64,000 nucleotides of DNA. Origin: Metaphire vulgaris. Its lineage: Eukaryota > Annelida > Clitellata > Crassiclitellata > Megascolecidae. Location: NCBI GenBank assembly GCA_018105865.1, contig CM030842.1:12053867-12117866 (forward strand), given 5' to 3'. This document shows positions 20,513-31,702 of this stretch, piece by piece; the first letter of the stretch is position 1; every line of letters starts with the position of its first letter. The notes beneath the pieces were generated by a model that worked only from the letters and a program-made list of their open reading frames with translations, had not been told where the DNA came from and did no database searches. A program made the position numbers and the translations under genes.

Positions 20513-20520
20513 GTTACTGT

Positions 20521-21656
20521 GCATGGAAAGCAAAGACTGTCGCTGCTTCTTGTATTCGTTCATGGATAGGACGTGTCGCTTGGTATAATTAGAACCGCAT
20601 TTCTGAAGAAATTCCGATAGCGACTCGTTTTATTTTTGGTTCGAAATTTCAAGAAATTTCTTGGCAACTTCTTGAAAAGAATGTAGTTGTCTGTTAAAAT
20701 TTAATCAGCGTGTTTTTCTGTATAGAACTACTTTAAATTGGGCTCAACTCGCACTTGGCCTACCCTACAAGCGCCGAATGGACTCAGTTGGTGAGTCTGT
20801 GCCGTGGACCTTCTCTTTTCCCGTGACAGTCGAATGTGTCCAGATGACTAAGACAGTCGTATTGGTCTCTAATAACGTTAATCCTATTCAAATTTGCTGA
20901 TGACGATAAGATTGTTTTAAAGCCTTTAACTTGAAAGTGGCATCGCCGAATTATCTGCGTGTCTTCCTTTCTTGCGGCAACCATCCATTACTCTGACCCA
21001 TTAGAGTATCGTGTCGTCAAATTCAATTGATAGCATTATTTCCTAGAGATTTTATTTTTATTTTGAAAGACAAACGTTCTTATTTACAAGTCTTGCATAA
21101 ATACTGGACTATGTGTTTCGTATTCACGCAATCAACTGCTAAAAGGCGTGCTTCAAATGTCTTCTGCATTTATGCATGCTGTTTTGCCTTTTCAGACTTT
21201 ACTGTATATGACACAGCAAAGTTCCTTTGCAGTATATAAGCCATATCGCAGCTTTCTATATGCATCTCTTTCTCGCAGGTTACGTACATGTAAATCATGT
21301 AGGCCCTATCACTTTGACTCCGAGGTAAGTGAAGTTTCCACGTACTCGAACTCGATCACGTCTACGCTATCCTTCCATGTTCAGAGACCTCTGTCGTCTT
21401 CGTCTTTTTCAATAATTCACCACTGCTCCATCATCTTCATGCATGATGCCCTCATGAATAGTTCAGCGCCTTTGTGGCGTCGGCGTCGATTAAGCAGATA
21501 CCCGACGTAAGCTGTATTCACTTTTATCATGAAATTACTCAAAGACGGTTGCAAGACTGTTCCTCGTTTGCAATCGGGGATTGGGGGTGTGAGGGGTCTT
21601 GGGCACCACTTGTTCGGAAGCGACAAGTATCTCAAATAAGAAAACAATAAAAACAT
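20521..21656. other. Unannotated interval
   Basis: Only short open frames without recognisable domains. No RNA gene or clear repeat was seen. Confidence 0.4.
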
Positions 21657-21822
21657 CAGGGTTTTATACAGGCTCGTTAGGAGGGGAGATTCCCCCAAAC
21701 CTCAAAATTCCCCCCCACAAAAAAATCGCAGCACTAAAATTTTTTTGGGCATTGAACTGTGCCTCTTCCCCTCCATCCAAGTCAATCCCTCCCCAAAGAC
21801 CTGAAGTCTGGATAAAACACTG
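21657..21822. mobile_element. MITE (CAGGGTTTTATACAGGC) with 8-bp target duplication
   Basis: Left CAGGGTTTTATACAG, right CTGGATAAAACACTG; aaaaacat on both sides (21649-21656, 21823-21830). Confidence 0.85.
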
Positions 21823-22144
21823 AAAAACATATTAAATACAGAGGATTATCCTAGATTCTATATAGGTATTAACCCCTTAACCGTGTATTTAGCTGTAACT
21901 CAATGTAAAATGGACACATATATCCGGGATCCCCAGTTAAGGGGTTAATTAACTTACGAACCGGCTGTATTATGTATTATTTATTATTTCATTCTCAGTT
22001 AGTTGTTGATTATTTCGGACATTCGGTACTTTTATCTGATAACATTTAGGAAATCAATCGGCCTAAGTAGTCCGAACGTCGTTCAATCTACACATTAGTG
22101 CTGCGCTCGCGATTTAAATTCAGATTGATTCCGGGACCACCTAT

Positions 22145-22493
22145 AGAACAGTGGTTCTCAAACTGGGGTCCGCGGTCCCATAGGGGGACCGCCAAGGGGT
22201 TTCATGGGTACCGCAAAGGGATTACTTTCTCAAATATATCTCATCAGCACCTTGGAAGACAAAACAGGCAGATGGCTCCAAGCGTGCTGATTCCATTTGA
22301 ATTTAAATCTGAAGACTAAGATCTGCGCATTGTTCCGTTTAAATAATTAATTGATTGACAAAGCAGGTATGGCCGAGCCTGTGTTTAATTACAGTTAATT
22401 TAAAATTCATATTTCATGAGGTTCGCGAGACATCACACAAATTTCTAAGGGACCGCCACGCAAGAAATCGTAAAAAGTTTTAGAACCGCTGAT
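22145..22493. mobile_element. hAT-like MITE (CAGTGGTTCTCAAAC)
   Basis: Left CAGTGGTTCTCAAACTGGGG, right AAAAGTTTTAGAACCGCTG are inverted repeats of a widely distributed metazoan MITE type. The flanks show no exact duplication. Confidence 0.7.
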
Positions 22494-22544
22494 TTACAAT
22501 ATGTACTGCTGTACACACTCCTCGAAAACATCGTCGCCGATACA

Positions 22545-22565
22545 ATCTCTATCTCTGTCTCTGTC

Positions 22566-22602
<37 letters not shown>
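22545..22602. repeat. (TCTG)n / (TCTC)n simple repeat
   Basis: Tandem ctgt units preceded by ctctgt. Confidence 0.9.
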
Positions 22603-22605
<3 letters not shown>

Positions 22606-22723
22606 ATCTCTAAGATACACTTCAGATTCGCCTATCCATCTTTTCCTGCCACACTGAGGGTGCATCCTCATTCTTCCCGCCCATTTCTCGTCACTCTGTC
22701 TTCCATCTTTCATTGTCTCCAGG

Positions 22724-22725
<2 letters not shown>

Positions 22726-22760
<35 letters not shown>
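22726..22760. repeat. (CA)n microsatellite
   Basis: About 17 CA units. Confidence 0.95.
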
Positions 22761-22762
<2 letters not shown>

Positions 22763-23635
22763 TTCCATCCGGTGAGTGACGAAATCCGAGCAAAGCGGAA
22801 GGATACCGACCGATCAACATAAGTGTCAATTCATCTCCCGATCAGACGTGTCGAAATACTGAGCGCAATTATTATTGACGTTTAACTTTTCCGTTACGTG
22901 ACTCAGCAATATCGACGTAGCACAGTAAAATGAATGCCAATAAAAATTATTACAGTACACTATACAGTAGATGGAAACTTAGCGAGTTCTGTATGTCGAC
23001 ATCGCTAAATTTTATGTTTTTACAGTCGCAGGAATCTAGACGATGTATCAAATTTAAGGGATAGACGTTTTAGGCTAATAAATATTGCATGATGGATGAT
23101 CATCGCGAATGGCGTCGGGTAGAGGGGTAGAGTCAAACGCTGCGCAGAGTAGAAGCAGTGTCATGAATCATTGCGCCGTCATCATTTAAGTGGAGTGACA
23201 TGCACTAAGATCAACATCAATATATTCTTAGATGATCTATTAAGCGAAGATCTAGGCATACAGTCGAAATCACGCAGCGATCACTGTCTAGCCAACAGTC
23301 AAGCTTGATACGCATGTGTTAACAGATGACCTTTTCGACGCCATAGGCTATATTGTGTCGTCGTCGGCGGCCTATTATTCCATATTAATATTAATTTGCC
23401 AAATTCTAACGCTTCTTGGCATTCCTTCCAAAGTGTCTCTATGCTTTCAACTATTTAGCGTCTAAGTAATTTGTAACGGAAACTTTTATAGCGAGGAGCT
23501 CGACATCGATGTGCCAAATCTCATTTCTCGTCTTCGTTTCGGTGACGCTAGCAATTAATTCGGCGAAGGATGCGTGTTTGGAATGATGTATTAAAGCGAA
23601 CAATCCAGTATCTGATTAAATGACGAGCACACTTA
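22761..23635. other. Unannotated interval
   Basis: No gene, RNA or clear repeat recognised; several stops in all frames. Confidence 0.4.
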
Positions 23636-23733
23636 TTTATTTATTTATTTATTTATTGAAAGTTAGGATTTATGTGGTGAATCATCCTAGAAGGACTACT
23701 TGAACACATTACAAAGTACATGAATAATATAGG

Positions 23734-24618
23734 TCAGGATTTAACAGAATAGCTCATCTCAAACAGCCAAGTCTTCAGTTGCTTCTTAAATATGTCCAGA
23801 GAAGGTGATGATTGAACACCGACTGGAAGACGATTCCAGGCTTTCGCTGCGGTAACCGGGAAGGCACGGTCGCCGGCAGAGGCAAGGCGTGTGCGCGGCA
23901 CGAGGAGTGCTTGAGTAGAGCCAGATCGCAGACGCCTTCTACTGTCTGTGTCAGCCGATCTCTGGAGTTCGCACCGGAGATAGGAGGGGCCGATGTCGTG
24001 CAGGCACCGATAGACGAGGGTTGCTAACTTATACGCTATTCGCTCGGGGACTGAGAGCCAGTGTAGGTCGATCAACAGTGGCGTGATGTGATCATACTTC
24101 CTTGATCGATGGATCAGGCGTGCAGCCGCATGAAGTACGCTCTGGAGTCTGTCGAGGAGGTGTTTCGGGAGCCCTGCTAAGGTGGCGTTGCCGTAGTCGA
24201 GTTTAGTGATTACTAAGGCACTGATCAAAGTCTTCAGGGCAGTGAGAGAGACATATTTTCGTATGCTGCGAATTAACCGCAGTGCTGCGAAGCAGCTGGC
24301 GACGGTGCGTGTCACGTGTTGCCTCGTCGTGGCGGTATTATCGATATAGATGCCGAGATTTCTGACATAGGGGCTTGGATGGATATCGTGACCATTGATC
24401 CGGACCGAAGTGGATTGGAGCAGGTGCTGCTGTCTTTCGGTTGCCATCCATAAGATTTCTGTCTTCGCAGTATTGAGCTGGAGACGATTTGAGCCCAGCC
24501 ATTCTGTCATTTCTGCGACACAGTTCGTAATTCGTGATTGGAGTTGTTGGATAAGAGCTGAGTGACAACTCCCATATACTTTAACTATCATCTGCATATA
24601 GGTGTGCCTGCAGATCAT
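23734..24618 (-). pseudogene. LINE ORF2, post-RT C-terminal domain (copy A)
   Basis: Continues ORF2 after the frame break at motif C. Blocks: WLGSNRLQLNTAKTEILWMA, SALVITKLDYGNATLAGLPK, RLQSVLHAAARLIHRSRKYD, LIDLHWLSVPERIAYKLATL, LVPRTRLASAGDRAFPVTAA, and the terminal LDIFKKQLKTWLFEMSYS. This is the thumb and C-terminal segment of CR1/L2-type LINEs. About 295 codons are open, so decay is limited. Confidence 0.9.
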
Positions 24619-24620
24619 GC

Positions 24621-25607
24621 TTATCGAGCTATGTCGAGTAGATCGACCAGGTATAATGCAAATAGGATGGGTCCGAGGACCGAACCTTGAGGGACCCCAT
24701 TCGTGACTGGGTAATTCTCCGATGTTGAGTTGGCGCAGCGTACAGAGTAAGTGCGCTGGTTAAGGTATGATGAGAACCATGCAAGTGCGGTGCCACCAAC
24801 TCCGTAAGTTATTTCCAGCCTCTTCAGCAGAGTGTCGTGGTCGACAGTATCGAACGCTGAAGTCAGGTCAAGTAGAATCAATGCCGCTACCTTTCCGGTG
24901 TCGAGTTCACGTAGAATATCTGCGATTACCTTCAGGACCGCTGTCTCGGTCGAGTGTGAGGCGCGGTAGGCCGACTGCAGACTTGGAAGCAGCTTGTAAG
25001 TCGTCAGATATTGGTTGAGCTGACTTGCTACAAGGCGCTCCAGTAGCTTAGAAAGAACCGATAGGTTAGAGATCGGTCGATATGATTTTACATCTGAGGG
25101 GTCAGAGTTAGATTTCTTGATCCGAGGAACAACATAAGCGGTCTTAAAGATAGTGGGCACTGTCCCCGAGGAGATCGAGCGATTGAAGAGCTCAGTGATA
25201 AACGGGGTTAAAATTTCAGCACTCTCTTTTAGTAGACTGGTTGGTAATGGGTCCAAGGAGCAATGTTTGTCCGGGAGTGCCCGTATGCTTGCGGCGACTT
25301 CTTCTACCGTCAGCGCTCGAAGGGTGCAGAACGAGTGGAGGGGATTTGCTGGTTTGAACGTTGGTGGAGCATACATTTCAGTGGCAATGCGTATTCCCTC
25401 ACTTTTATCCCTGATACACTCGGCGAAGGGCTCAGCTTTAATCGAGTCAGACACTTGTGTACGTCCACGTCCAAGTAGCGCGTCTAGAGTCCGCCATTGC
25501 TGTGCGGATTGCCCAGCTTCCACTTTTTGATTCCAGAATAATTCTTTTTCTTTTTTTCCACTTAGGCTACTTAGTGATTGCGATTTTAGAGTTACGGCCC
25601 GGACCAT
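24621..25607 (-). pseudogene. LINE ORF2, reverse-transcriptase part (copy A)
   Basis: 328 codons, starting inside ORF2 because of 5' truncation. Visible RT blocks: DPLPTSLLKESAEILTPFI, SYRPISNLSVLSKLLERLV, LQSAYRASHSTETAVLK, motif A LILLDLTSAFDTVDH, and motif B GVPQGSVLGPILFALY. Motif C should follow, but the open frame ends just before it. In the next frame LQAHLYADD is visible near 24610-24630 and is followed by a stop. The indel at the catalytic YADD box makes this copy inactive. The family reverse-transcribes its own mRNA at nicked target DNA. Confidence 0.9.
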
Positions 25608-25671
25608 TTTGAACCGACACTAATAGAAAAGCAATGTCAAAACAATGTTCAAGCCGATGCAGAAATAACGC

Positions 25672-25915
25672 GTTGTCGACTGTATCAAATGCGTCAGATA
25701 GGTCAAAGTTAAAATATAGCGTGGTCAACTGTATCACATTCAATTGATATGTCAGCAGAGGAATATAGTGTGGTCAACTGTATCAAATGAGTCAGAAAGG
25801 TCAAAGTAAAAATATAGTGTGGTCAACTGTATAAAATGCAATTGATATGTCAGTAGAGAAATATAGTGTGGTCAACTATGTCAAATTCAGTGGACAGGTC
25901 AAGATGTATGAGACC
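25672..25915. repeat. 49-bp minisatellite derived from LINE RT motif A
   Basis: Five units start at 25672, 25721, 25770, 25819 and 25868, exactly 49 bp apart, each beginning g(t)tggtc(a/g)act. On the minus strand, units read DLSDAFDTVD, DLSDSFDTVDHT and DLSTEFDIVDHT, i.e. the catalytic motif A of a LINE reverse transcriptase. 49 is not a multiple of 3, so the array is not one ORF. Confidence 0.85.
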
Positions 25916-26411
25916 AGCGACCTAGCCGTTGTCCATGGCAGTTAATGTGATAGTTGTGAATAACGAGAAATGAAGTTTACACTAGGCTGGTTGGAGAGAA
26001 AGAGGGAAAAAAGATCATTGATTCGTCGAACTACTAGGCATTCAAGAGGCTTTGATTTAAAACCTCATAGCATGCAATACCCGGATGCAAGATATCGCTG
26101 TCAGCGGGTGAGGTTGGGATGTGCGCTGTTACTGATGCTATTTCTGCCGATCGTTAATCCGGTACCATTAATAGAGCAACGAATAAATTGATTCATTGAG
26201 AAAAGATCCTCTTGACGATTTGAATTACTGCAGAGGGCGTTGCTTTTAAAAAGTGAAGAGGAAAACGACGAAAACTACCGACGGAAAGGTTAAAGCGAGA
26301 GAAGCACAAACTCAGGCGTTCTATTGACGCAGAGAAGGCAATGTGGTCCGAAGCAGACATTGAACTTTGCTACATCACAGGTACAGTGGCACAGTTCTTG
26401 GACAATTTCAC

Positions 26412-26580
26412 GCAGACTCCAGACCCCAGACCTTAGGGGGATTTGTAGTCTTTGGTGGGGGGGGAATTGACTTGGCTGGAGGGGATACACAGTTGATTGC
26501 AAAATTTGTGTAAGTGCTGGGATTTGGGGGAATGTTGAGGCTTGGGGGACTCTCCCCTAACAGGTCTGTATAAAACACTG
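26412..26580. mobile_element. MITE of the CAGTGTTTTATACAGAC family
   Basis: Right end CTGTATAAAACACTG and left end CAGACTCCAGACCCC with G-runs between; related to 21657-21822 but more decayed. Confidence 0.55.
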
Positions 26581-27586
26581 GGTTTACTGATGTCACATAA
26601 AACCTTTACGTAATGAGGTTACTTTGGAATCTACCTGCATTATCTGTTTCAATCTCTTCTGAGGCCATACCAGAGCGGTTCAAAATTGCAGCAGCCATAA
26701 ATTCATGTGTGTTGGAACGATTCTGGTTCCAACAGGATTGATTCATTTTTGACTCTATTCTTGCGCTTGAAATATAGCGAAGATCTAGCGCGGATGCGAT
26801 CGGTTGACTGCGTATGCTCGACGGCGAGCACTGAGTGCACTCAATGAGTGCTCAGTGACGTCTTCGAATGGCAGAAATGAAGATGGATGACGTTACGGTC
26901 TCATTCCATGACAGCCCGACCTACAGTAGGCCCTACATCCAATGACTTCCTCTCCTCTCCACGGCGGCCTCTGGCGATAAGAACGACAAAGCGTAACGGA
27001 AACTAGAGAATCATATTCCATGTACTGCATATAATGAAAAGTTACTTAGAATGCCTCACTACTGCACATTCACGTAGGCAGGATTTTTAAAAACTTTTAT
27101 CTGCAAACCATTTCGTCACTATTTCATATCTCGTGATTCTACTGAAATCACAGGCCTACATGGGAAAAGCTTTTCCCACAATTTTGGCTTTCCTTTATGT
27201 TTTTCAGCATGATGAATCCGAAAACGAGCATGAAATAGCTCTATCGCGTACAGTTTTTTCACGGACGGCTGATGGCGCCAGCTTAGGAAGTCGTCTGATA
27301 TGATAAGCTAGCGTCCCTCTTCTTGTTTCTGAGTCATCTTCGTGCCTCGTGGCATTTAGTATTTGTTTGTTTTTTGTTTTAAAAATCGATTGATATCTGG
27401 AATCAGCATCCCGAAAACTACAAGAATCATCAAATTTAATTATAAAAGCTGTCATTTGTAGGCCTGTGAATTTAATCAGCCGTCATTTACTGTAGATAAG
27501 ATATCTAGAATCGCTGGCGGACAGCAATGAAGAAAAGAGTCGTTATGTTTTCAGAAAGAGAATACAAACAAACATATATATATAGG

Positions 27587-27588
<2 letters not shown>

Positions 27589-27641
<53 letters not shown>
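27589..27641. repeat. (TA)n microsatellite
   Basis: About 26 TA units abutting the LINE tail fragment on its right. Confidence 0.95.
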
Positions 27642-27645
<4 letters not shown>

Positions 27646-27806
27646 CAGAGGAAGACCTAGAAGAGACTGGCTGGACGACGTTAAGGAACACATACAGGAA
27701 AAGAACTACGGAAGACTAAAAAGGATTGCTGAAGACAGAACAAAGTGGAAACAACTCATGACCGTCAACCTTCAGATATGAAGATGACACATGATGATGA
27801 TGATGA

Positions 27807-27809
<3 letters not shown>
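27642..27809 (+). pseudogene. LINE C-terminal fragment with (GAT)n tail
   Basis: Open to a stop at about 27780: GRPRRDWLDDVKEHIQEKNY and GRLKRIAEDRTKWKQLM, a common ending of LINE polyproteins (G-R-P-R-R-x-W-x-D-D-x-K; A-x-D-R-x-x-W). It is followed by gatgatgat repeats, which look like the element's 3' tail. Confidence 0.7.

Positions 27810-27863
<54 letters not shown>
27810..27863. repeat. (AT)n microsatellite
   Basis: About 27 AT units at the junction of the two oppositely oriented LINE fragments. Confidence 0.95.
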
Positions 27864-27864
<1 letters not shown>

Positions 27865-27899
27865 CACAATTCTGTTTCTGGCGACATGACTTTAAAATC

Positions 27900-28145
27900 A
27901 GTTGCAGTGAATATACTATAAGCCACATAGGCCTGTATAGTGCATTCAGTGCTTTAGAATGTGCCCAATCCAGTTCTTTTGTCTTTGTTTCATTGTTTTG
28001 TATTACAGTATTGTCTTTTCCTTCTTTACAATATCTAGGACCTTTTCATTGGACATATGCTGTGTCCAACTGATTCCTTCCATTCGTCTCAATATCCACA
28101 TTTCAAAGGCCTCCAGTCTTCTGGCGTCTTTTCTCATCGTCCAAG
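27900..28145 (-). pseudogene. LINE fragment, opposite orientation
   Basis: Minus strand: RRLEAFEMWILRRMEGISWT, QHMSNEKVLDIVKKEK and, in a shifted frame, QRQKNWIGHIL. In intact LINEs this block immediately precedes the GRPRR...DDVK block that lies at 27642 on the other strand. Confidence 0.7.
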
Positions 28146-28280
28146 CAGTGGCGGTTCCAGGATTTGGCAAGTGGAGGGGGCGTTGGGATGGCAACTTCTA
28201 AGCATGGGGCCAACCATTTGTTGATAGGTGTGTAGTAGTAAGTATAGGGTCCCAACAGGGAGGACACTGGGGACAGGCAT

Positions 28281-28508
28281 TGTAAGCGCCTCCCCCGCTT
28301 ACCGTTCCCCTCGTACCCATTAAATCTTAAACTCAACACAAATGTCACATCTATACGATTTTTAATATATATCACGGAGTCCATTTCATGCTCCAATACT
28401 GCCAAAGATCACTACTACTTACATACATAAGATGACGCCCCCCTCTTTAAACTCTATGTTTTATTTATATAGCTCCTTTTTATTATATCCTGAAAAAGCG
28501 CCCTTACA
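28281..28508 (-). repeat. 3' LTR
   Basis: 228 bp. Ends TGTAAG/CTTACA. In element orientation it contains a TATATAAAT box followed by AATAAAAC. Its outer 120 bp are identical by eye to the other LTR, while the first part differs at scattered bases, which suggests moderately recent insertion. Confidence 0.92.
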
Positions 28509-28523
28509 TGTTTTTCCTTTCCT
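28509..28523 (-). other. Polypurine tract of the LTR element
   Basis: Minus strand AGGAAAGGAAAAACA immediately before the 3' LTR. This is the expected site of plus-strand DNA priming. Confidence 0.75.
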
Positions 28524-28988
28524 GAGTTTACAAATTATAATATACATTATAAAAAGAGTTAAAATAAATAATTTGTAAACTTTTGTTTTCGTCATCTTAT
28601 GTTATCTACTATACATATCAGTTTCTACATTATATACAATGCATCATCTACGTTACAGTAACAAAATTTTGACTACAACTGCTAGTCATACATACATATT
28701 GGTACAACTGGTACCTCATAGATAACATAAATCAAAATACTTATACTAATAACTAACATTGCTCAATGCATTACAATTGTCCACTGACATACTACAACCA
28801 GACATTGACCAATGCATTACAATCATCCACTGATATACAAGAACTAATAGAGGCAACAGACCTTTCAATATTAATCTGTTAACTAAGTCAAAATGTTTCC
28901 ACAGCATAATCACTGCTGTCACAATACACAAATTAAACCAACATACATTCACCATACAAATACAACAGATCATCATGCCAATTTCAAT

Positions 28989-30794
28989 CTAACATTTCAA
29001 TCCAATAAGGCCAATTACTATCCACAACATTACAAACAATTTTATCTTTCCTCTGTCAAACACAGTTCTACAAAATCCTCTGTTCCATACAAAGATATCA
29101 TCCAAAATCACATGTTTGCTATTCAATTGACCCTCAATCCAAAACAACCACTTAAATCCAAAACAACCCTTTAAATCCACATATTTCATCATGAACATGT
29201 AACCAACAAAGCAAGCATCACCTCCACAGACTGTTTTCACTTCAACTAAAAGTCGAAAAGGCCCAATTTGCTCTCCAGCTGACAATATCAGTTCATCATT
29301 CACATCAACATCATCATCATTATCATAAATATCATCCTCCTCATCACCATCATCATCATCATCCCCATCAATTTGCTCTTCAACTGACAATATCAATTCA
29401 TCATTCACATCAACATCATCATTTGCTACATTGATCATTACAACATCATAAGCTTCATTCATCAAAGGCATATCTTTACTCAAAATATCAAATTCACAGC
29501 CATCAAAACATTCCACCACTTCACTCACAATCTCATCATCTCTATAAAATTGATCAACAAACCACATATCATGTTCCTTATCATTCAACATATTAGTTAA
29601 TTCATCAAACTTTACATCATCGACATCAAGCTTCAAAAGTACATTATCGTTTCTCTGCTGTTCCGAAATCTTTATCTCAAAATATTCTTCACAAATTTCA
29701 ACTTCATTAATAACAACCTCATTAAACAATTTCAGTCGAGATTTAACAACAGTAGGCTCAATTGTCATAAAATCAGTTCCTTTTACATTCATCAACATCA
29801 AAATGTCCAACGACACTTGACAATCTTTCACATCATCAACAAGTTTTACCACAACAGGTTTATTAACAATTCTACTGTCCTTTACACTTGCAATTCCAAT
29901 ATCACAGGATGAACCAAAATAAACACCAGGTTTGGCTTTTTCCACAATCAGTGGTTTTGTTTTCTTAAATTTGTTTAAACTGTGTAATTTCAAAATTTCT
30001 TTTTTCACATATTGATATGTCAACCGAGGTAAATTCATTACAAATGCCCTGATCTTATCAGACATAAATGGTAATAATAATGTCACCCATAAATCCTCAT
30101 CAAATTCAAGATCAGTAAAAATCTGTTCCACAAAATCAAAGTATGCAAAAAGTTGATTACTATCATTAGGCATTTCCTGAAGACCTTCTTCTTTCAAACA
30201 CTGCGATAAAGAATCACTCTGCTCCTTTTGTTCCATCTTGTCCTCCTTTTTCCTCTCTGATTCTGCTCTTCTCTTTTCCTCTTCCATATCCTTTTGCTTC
30301 CTCTCAAATTCTTTCTTCCTCTGCTCTTCCTTATCCTTTTCCTCTTTCTTCCTCTGCTCTTCCTTATCCTTTTCCTCTTTCTTCCTTTGTTCTTCCATAA
30401 CCTGTTCCTCTTCATGTTTCCTCTTCTGCTCTTCTATTCTTCTCCTTCGCTCTTCAAAATCTATGTCCCATTTCTCTTTCCGTTCCTGAAAATCTCTGTC
30501 CCATTTCTCTCTCTCCTCTCTTCTTTGTCTCTCCTTTGCCTCCATTTCTTCCTGCCACTGTTTTTCTCGTAACTGTCTCTCTTCTATTCTCTTTAACTCC
30601 TCTTTCTCTCTCTCTTCTCTTCTTTGTCTCTCCTTTGCCTCCATTTCTTCCTGCCACTGTTTTTCTCGTAACTGTCTCTCTTCTATTCTCTTTAACTCCT
30701 CTTTCTCTCTCCTTTTTTCCCATTGCATCAACATTTTCATGCAAATCATCATCTCCGATTCCTCTGATAATTGATCCATAATAAGCAATAACAC
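28989..30794 (-). CDS. Gag-like protein of the LTR element (601 aa)
   Basis: Uninterrupted ORF. Residues about 25-190 are a highly charged Glu/Lys/Arg/Gln coiled coil made of internal repeats: a 33-residue unit containing ERQLREKQWQEEMEAKERQR occurs twice, and EEQRKKEEKDK recurs three times. Residues about 205-280 (FAYFDFVEQIFTDLEFDEDL, then LLLPFMSDKIRAFVMNLPRL) resemble the helical capsid segment of Ty3/gypsy-type gag. The rest is acidic, with a poly-Asp stretch and a second tandem duplication (DDVDVNDELILS twice), and has no match I recognise. No zinc knuckle or protease motif is visible. Function inferred: particle-forming protein of a non-autonomous element. An intact ORF of this length argues for recent activity. 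Confidence 0.8.
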   Translation of the reverse strand: MLLLIMDQLSEESEMMICMKMLMQWEKRREKEELKRIEERQLREKQWQEEMEAKERQRREEREKEELKRIEERQLREKQWQEEMEAKERQRREEREKWDRDFQERKEKWDIDFEERRRRIEEQKRKHEEEQVMEEQRKKEEKDKEEQRKKEEKDKEEQRKKEFERKQKDMEEEKRRAESERKKEDKMEQKEQSDSLSQCLKEEGLQEMPNDSNQLFAYFDFVEQIFTDLEFDEDLWVTLLLPFMSDKIRAFVMNLPRLTYQYVKKEILKLHSLNKFKKTKPLIVEKAKPGVYFGSSCDIGIASVKDSRIVNKPVVVKLVDDVKDCQVSLDILMLMNVKGTDFMTIEPTVVKSRLKLFNEVVINEVEICEEYFEIKISEQQRNDNVLLKLDVDDVKFDELTNMLNDKEHDMWFVDQFYRDDEIVSEVVECFDGCEFDILSKDMPLMNEAYDVVMINVANDDVDVNDELILSVEEQIDGDDDDDGDEEDDIYDNDDDVDVNDELILSAGEQIGPFRLLVEVKTVCGGDACFVGYMFMMKYVDLKGCFGFKWLFWIEGQLNSKHVILDDIFVWNRGFCRTVFDRGKIKLFVMLWIVIGLIGLKC

Positions 30795-31094
30795 AATCAG
30801 TAATAGTCAATTTAACCATTAATGCAAACAACAGGCAAATCTAAATAATCAAGTGTCATCAACCATAAAATACACCAATTTAAACATACACCAGTATCTC
30901 AAAATACTATCAGTGATCAATAAAAGTAGATTATCTTCCTTTTACAGTTCTGTTCTCCATCTCCAGGAACAGGAGTTCGAGAGACGAGTTTTCTATCACC
31001 CATCGACTAATGACCGTTCAGCAAAGCACGTAGGTATTCTTTTATGGAATGGAAAGAATGTTCATTTGCTCATCTAATGATACGACAGTCTCCT

Positions 31095-31470
31095 CTGCTT
31101 ACCACCTTGACCATTGAAGAATTCTGACCAACTTTTCCGCCAGCCCAACGACCCTGTCACAAAGACACTCCGACAATCCCAAAGCAACGTCTCCGCCGAA
31201 TGCTCCGGAAGGTACCAAGGCAACGTCCTTGACGAACGCTCCGAAAGGCACGAATCCGCGTCCCCAACGGACTCTCCAGCAAAAGGCTCCCAAAGCGGCG
31301 TCACCGTCAAACGCTCTGCCCGACACGAAACGGCGTCACCGTCAAACGCTCCGGACGACTCGAGGCAGCGTTCCAGTCGAACCCTCAGCCAGACACAGGA
31401 GTCAGCGTTCCCGTCGAACGCTCAGCAAGACACAATCCACATCCAGATATCAAGAAACAACTTCAACGCA
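31095..31470. repeat. Degenerate GC-rich tandem repeat in the LTR element leader
   Basis: Repeated gcgttcgacgg / gagcgtttgacggtgacgcc-type units between the 5' LTR and the ORF. Base composition is clearly higher in GC than the AT-rich ORF next to it. Confidence 0.6.
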
Positions 31471-31684
31471 ACTTACTCTCAAAACGAAGCCTCAACGGCA
31501 CAAGTCCGACAAAACTTACTCTCAAAACGAAGCCTCAACGTTTCTACTGTGCACAACAACCAACGCCATGACTACTCCGAATGTATAGACGCCTAATAAA
31601 TGCACGCCACGTGGCAACAACGTCCTTGCCCTTGACTTGACCGCATATCCTCACTAAAGTCCTACACCCACTCCCATAAAAGTA

Positions 31685-31702
31685 TCAAAACTTGACACCA
31701 AA
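31685..31702 (-). other. Putative tRNA primer-binding site
   Basis: Minus strand next to the 5' LTR reads TTTGGTGTCAAGTTTTGA. TGG near the LTR border fits pairing with a tRNA 3' CCA. I cannot name the tRNA. Confidence 0.5.

Larger units (their letters stand above)
23636..25615 (-). mobile_element. CR1/L2-like LINE, 5'-truncated, copy A
   Basis: A minus-strand copy ending at a 3' (TTAT)n tail (23636-23660). It contains most of ORF2: the region before the RT, the RT, and the C-terminal domain. The endonuclease half is missing. The 3' UTR (gatttatgtggt...gaacacattacaaagt) is shared with the copy at 34.78 kb, which shows they belong to one family. Confidence 0.88.

Noticed and set aside
30194..30831. 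Several Lys/Arg-rich or Leu/Phe-rich frames overlapping the gag-like ORF
   Set aside because: Shifted or antisense readings of the repetitive coiled-coil DNA.
31114..31596. 160-codon Ser/Arg-rich plus-strand protein
   Set aside because: It lies antisense in the leader of the LTR element and follows a degenerate tandem repeat; no known domain.
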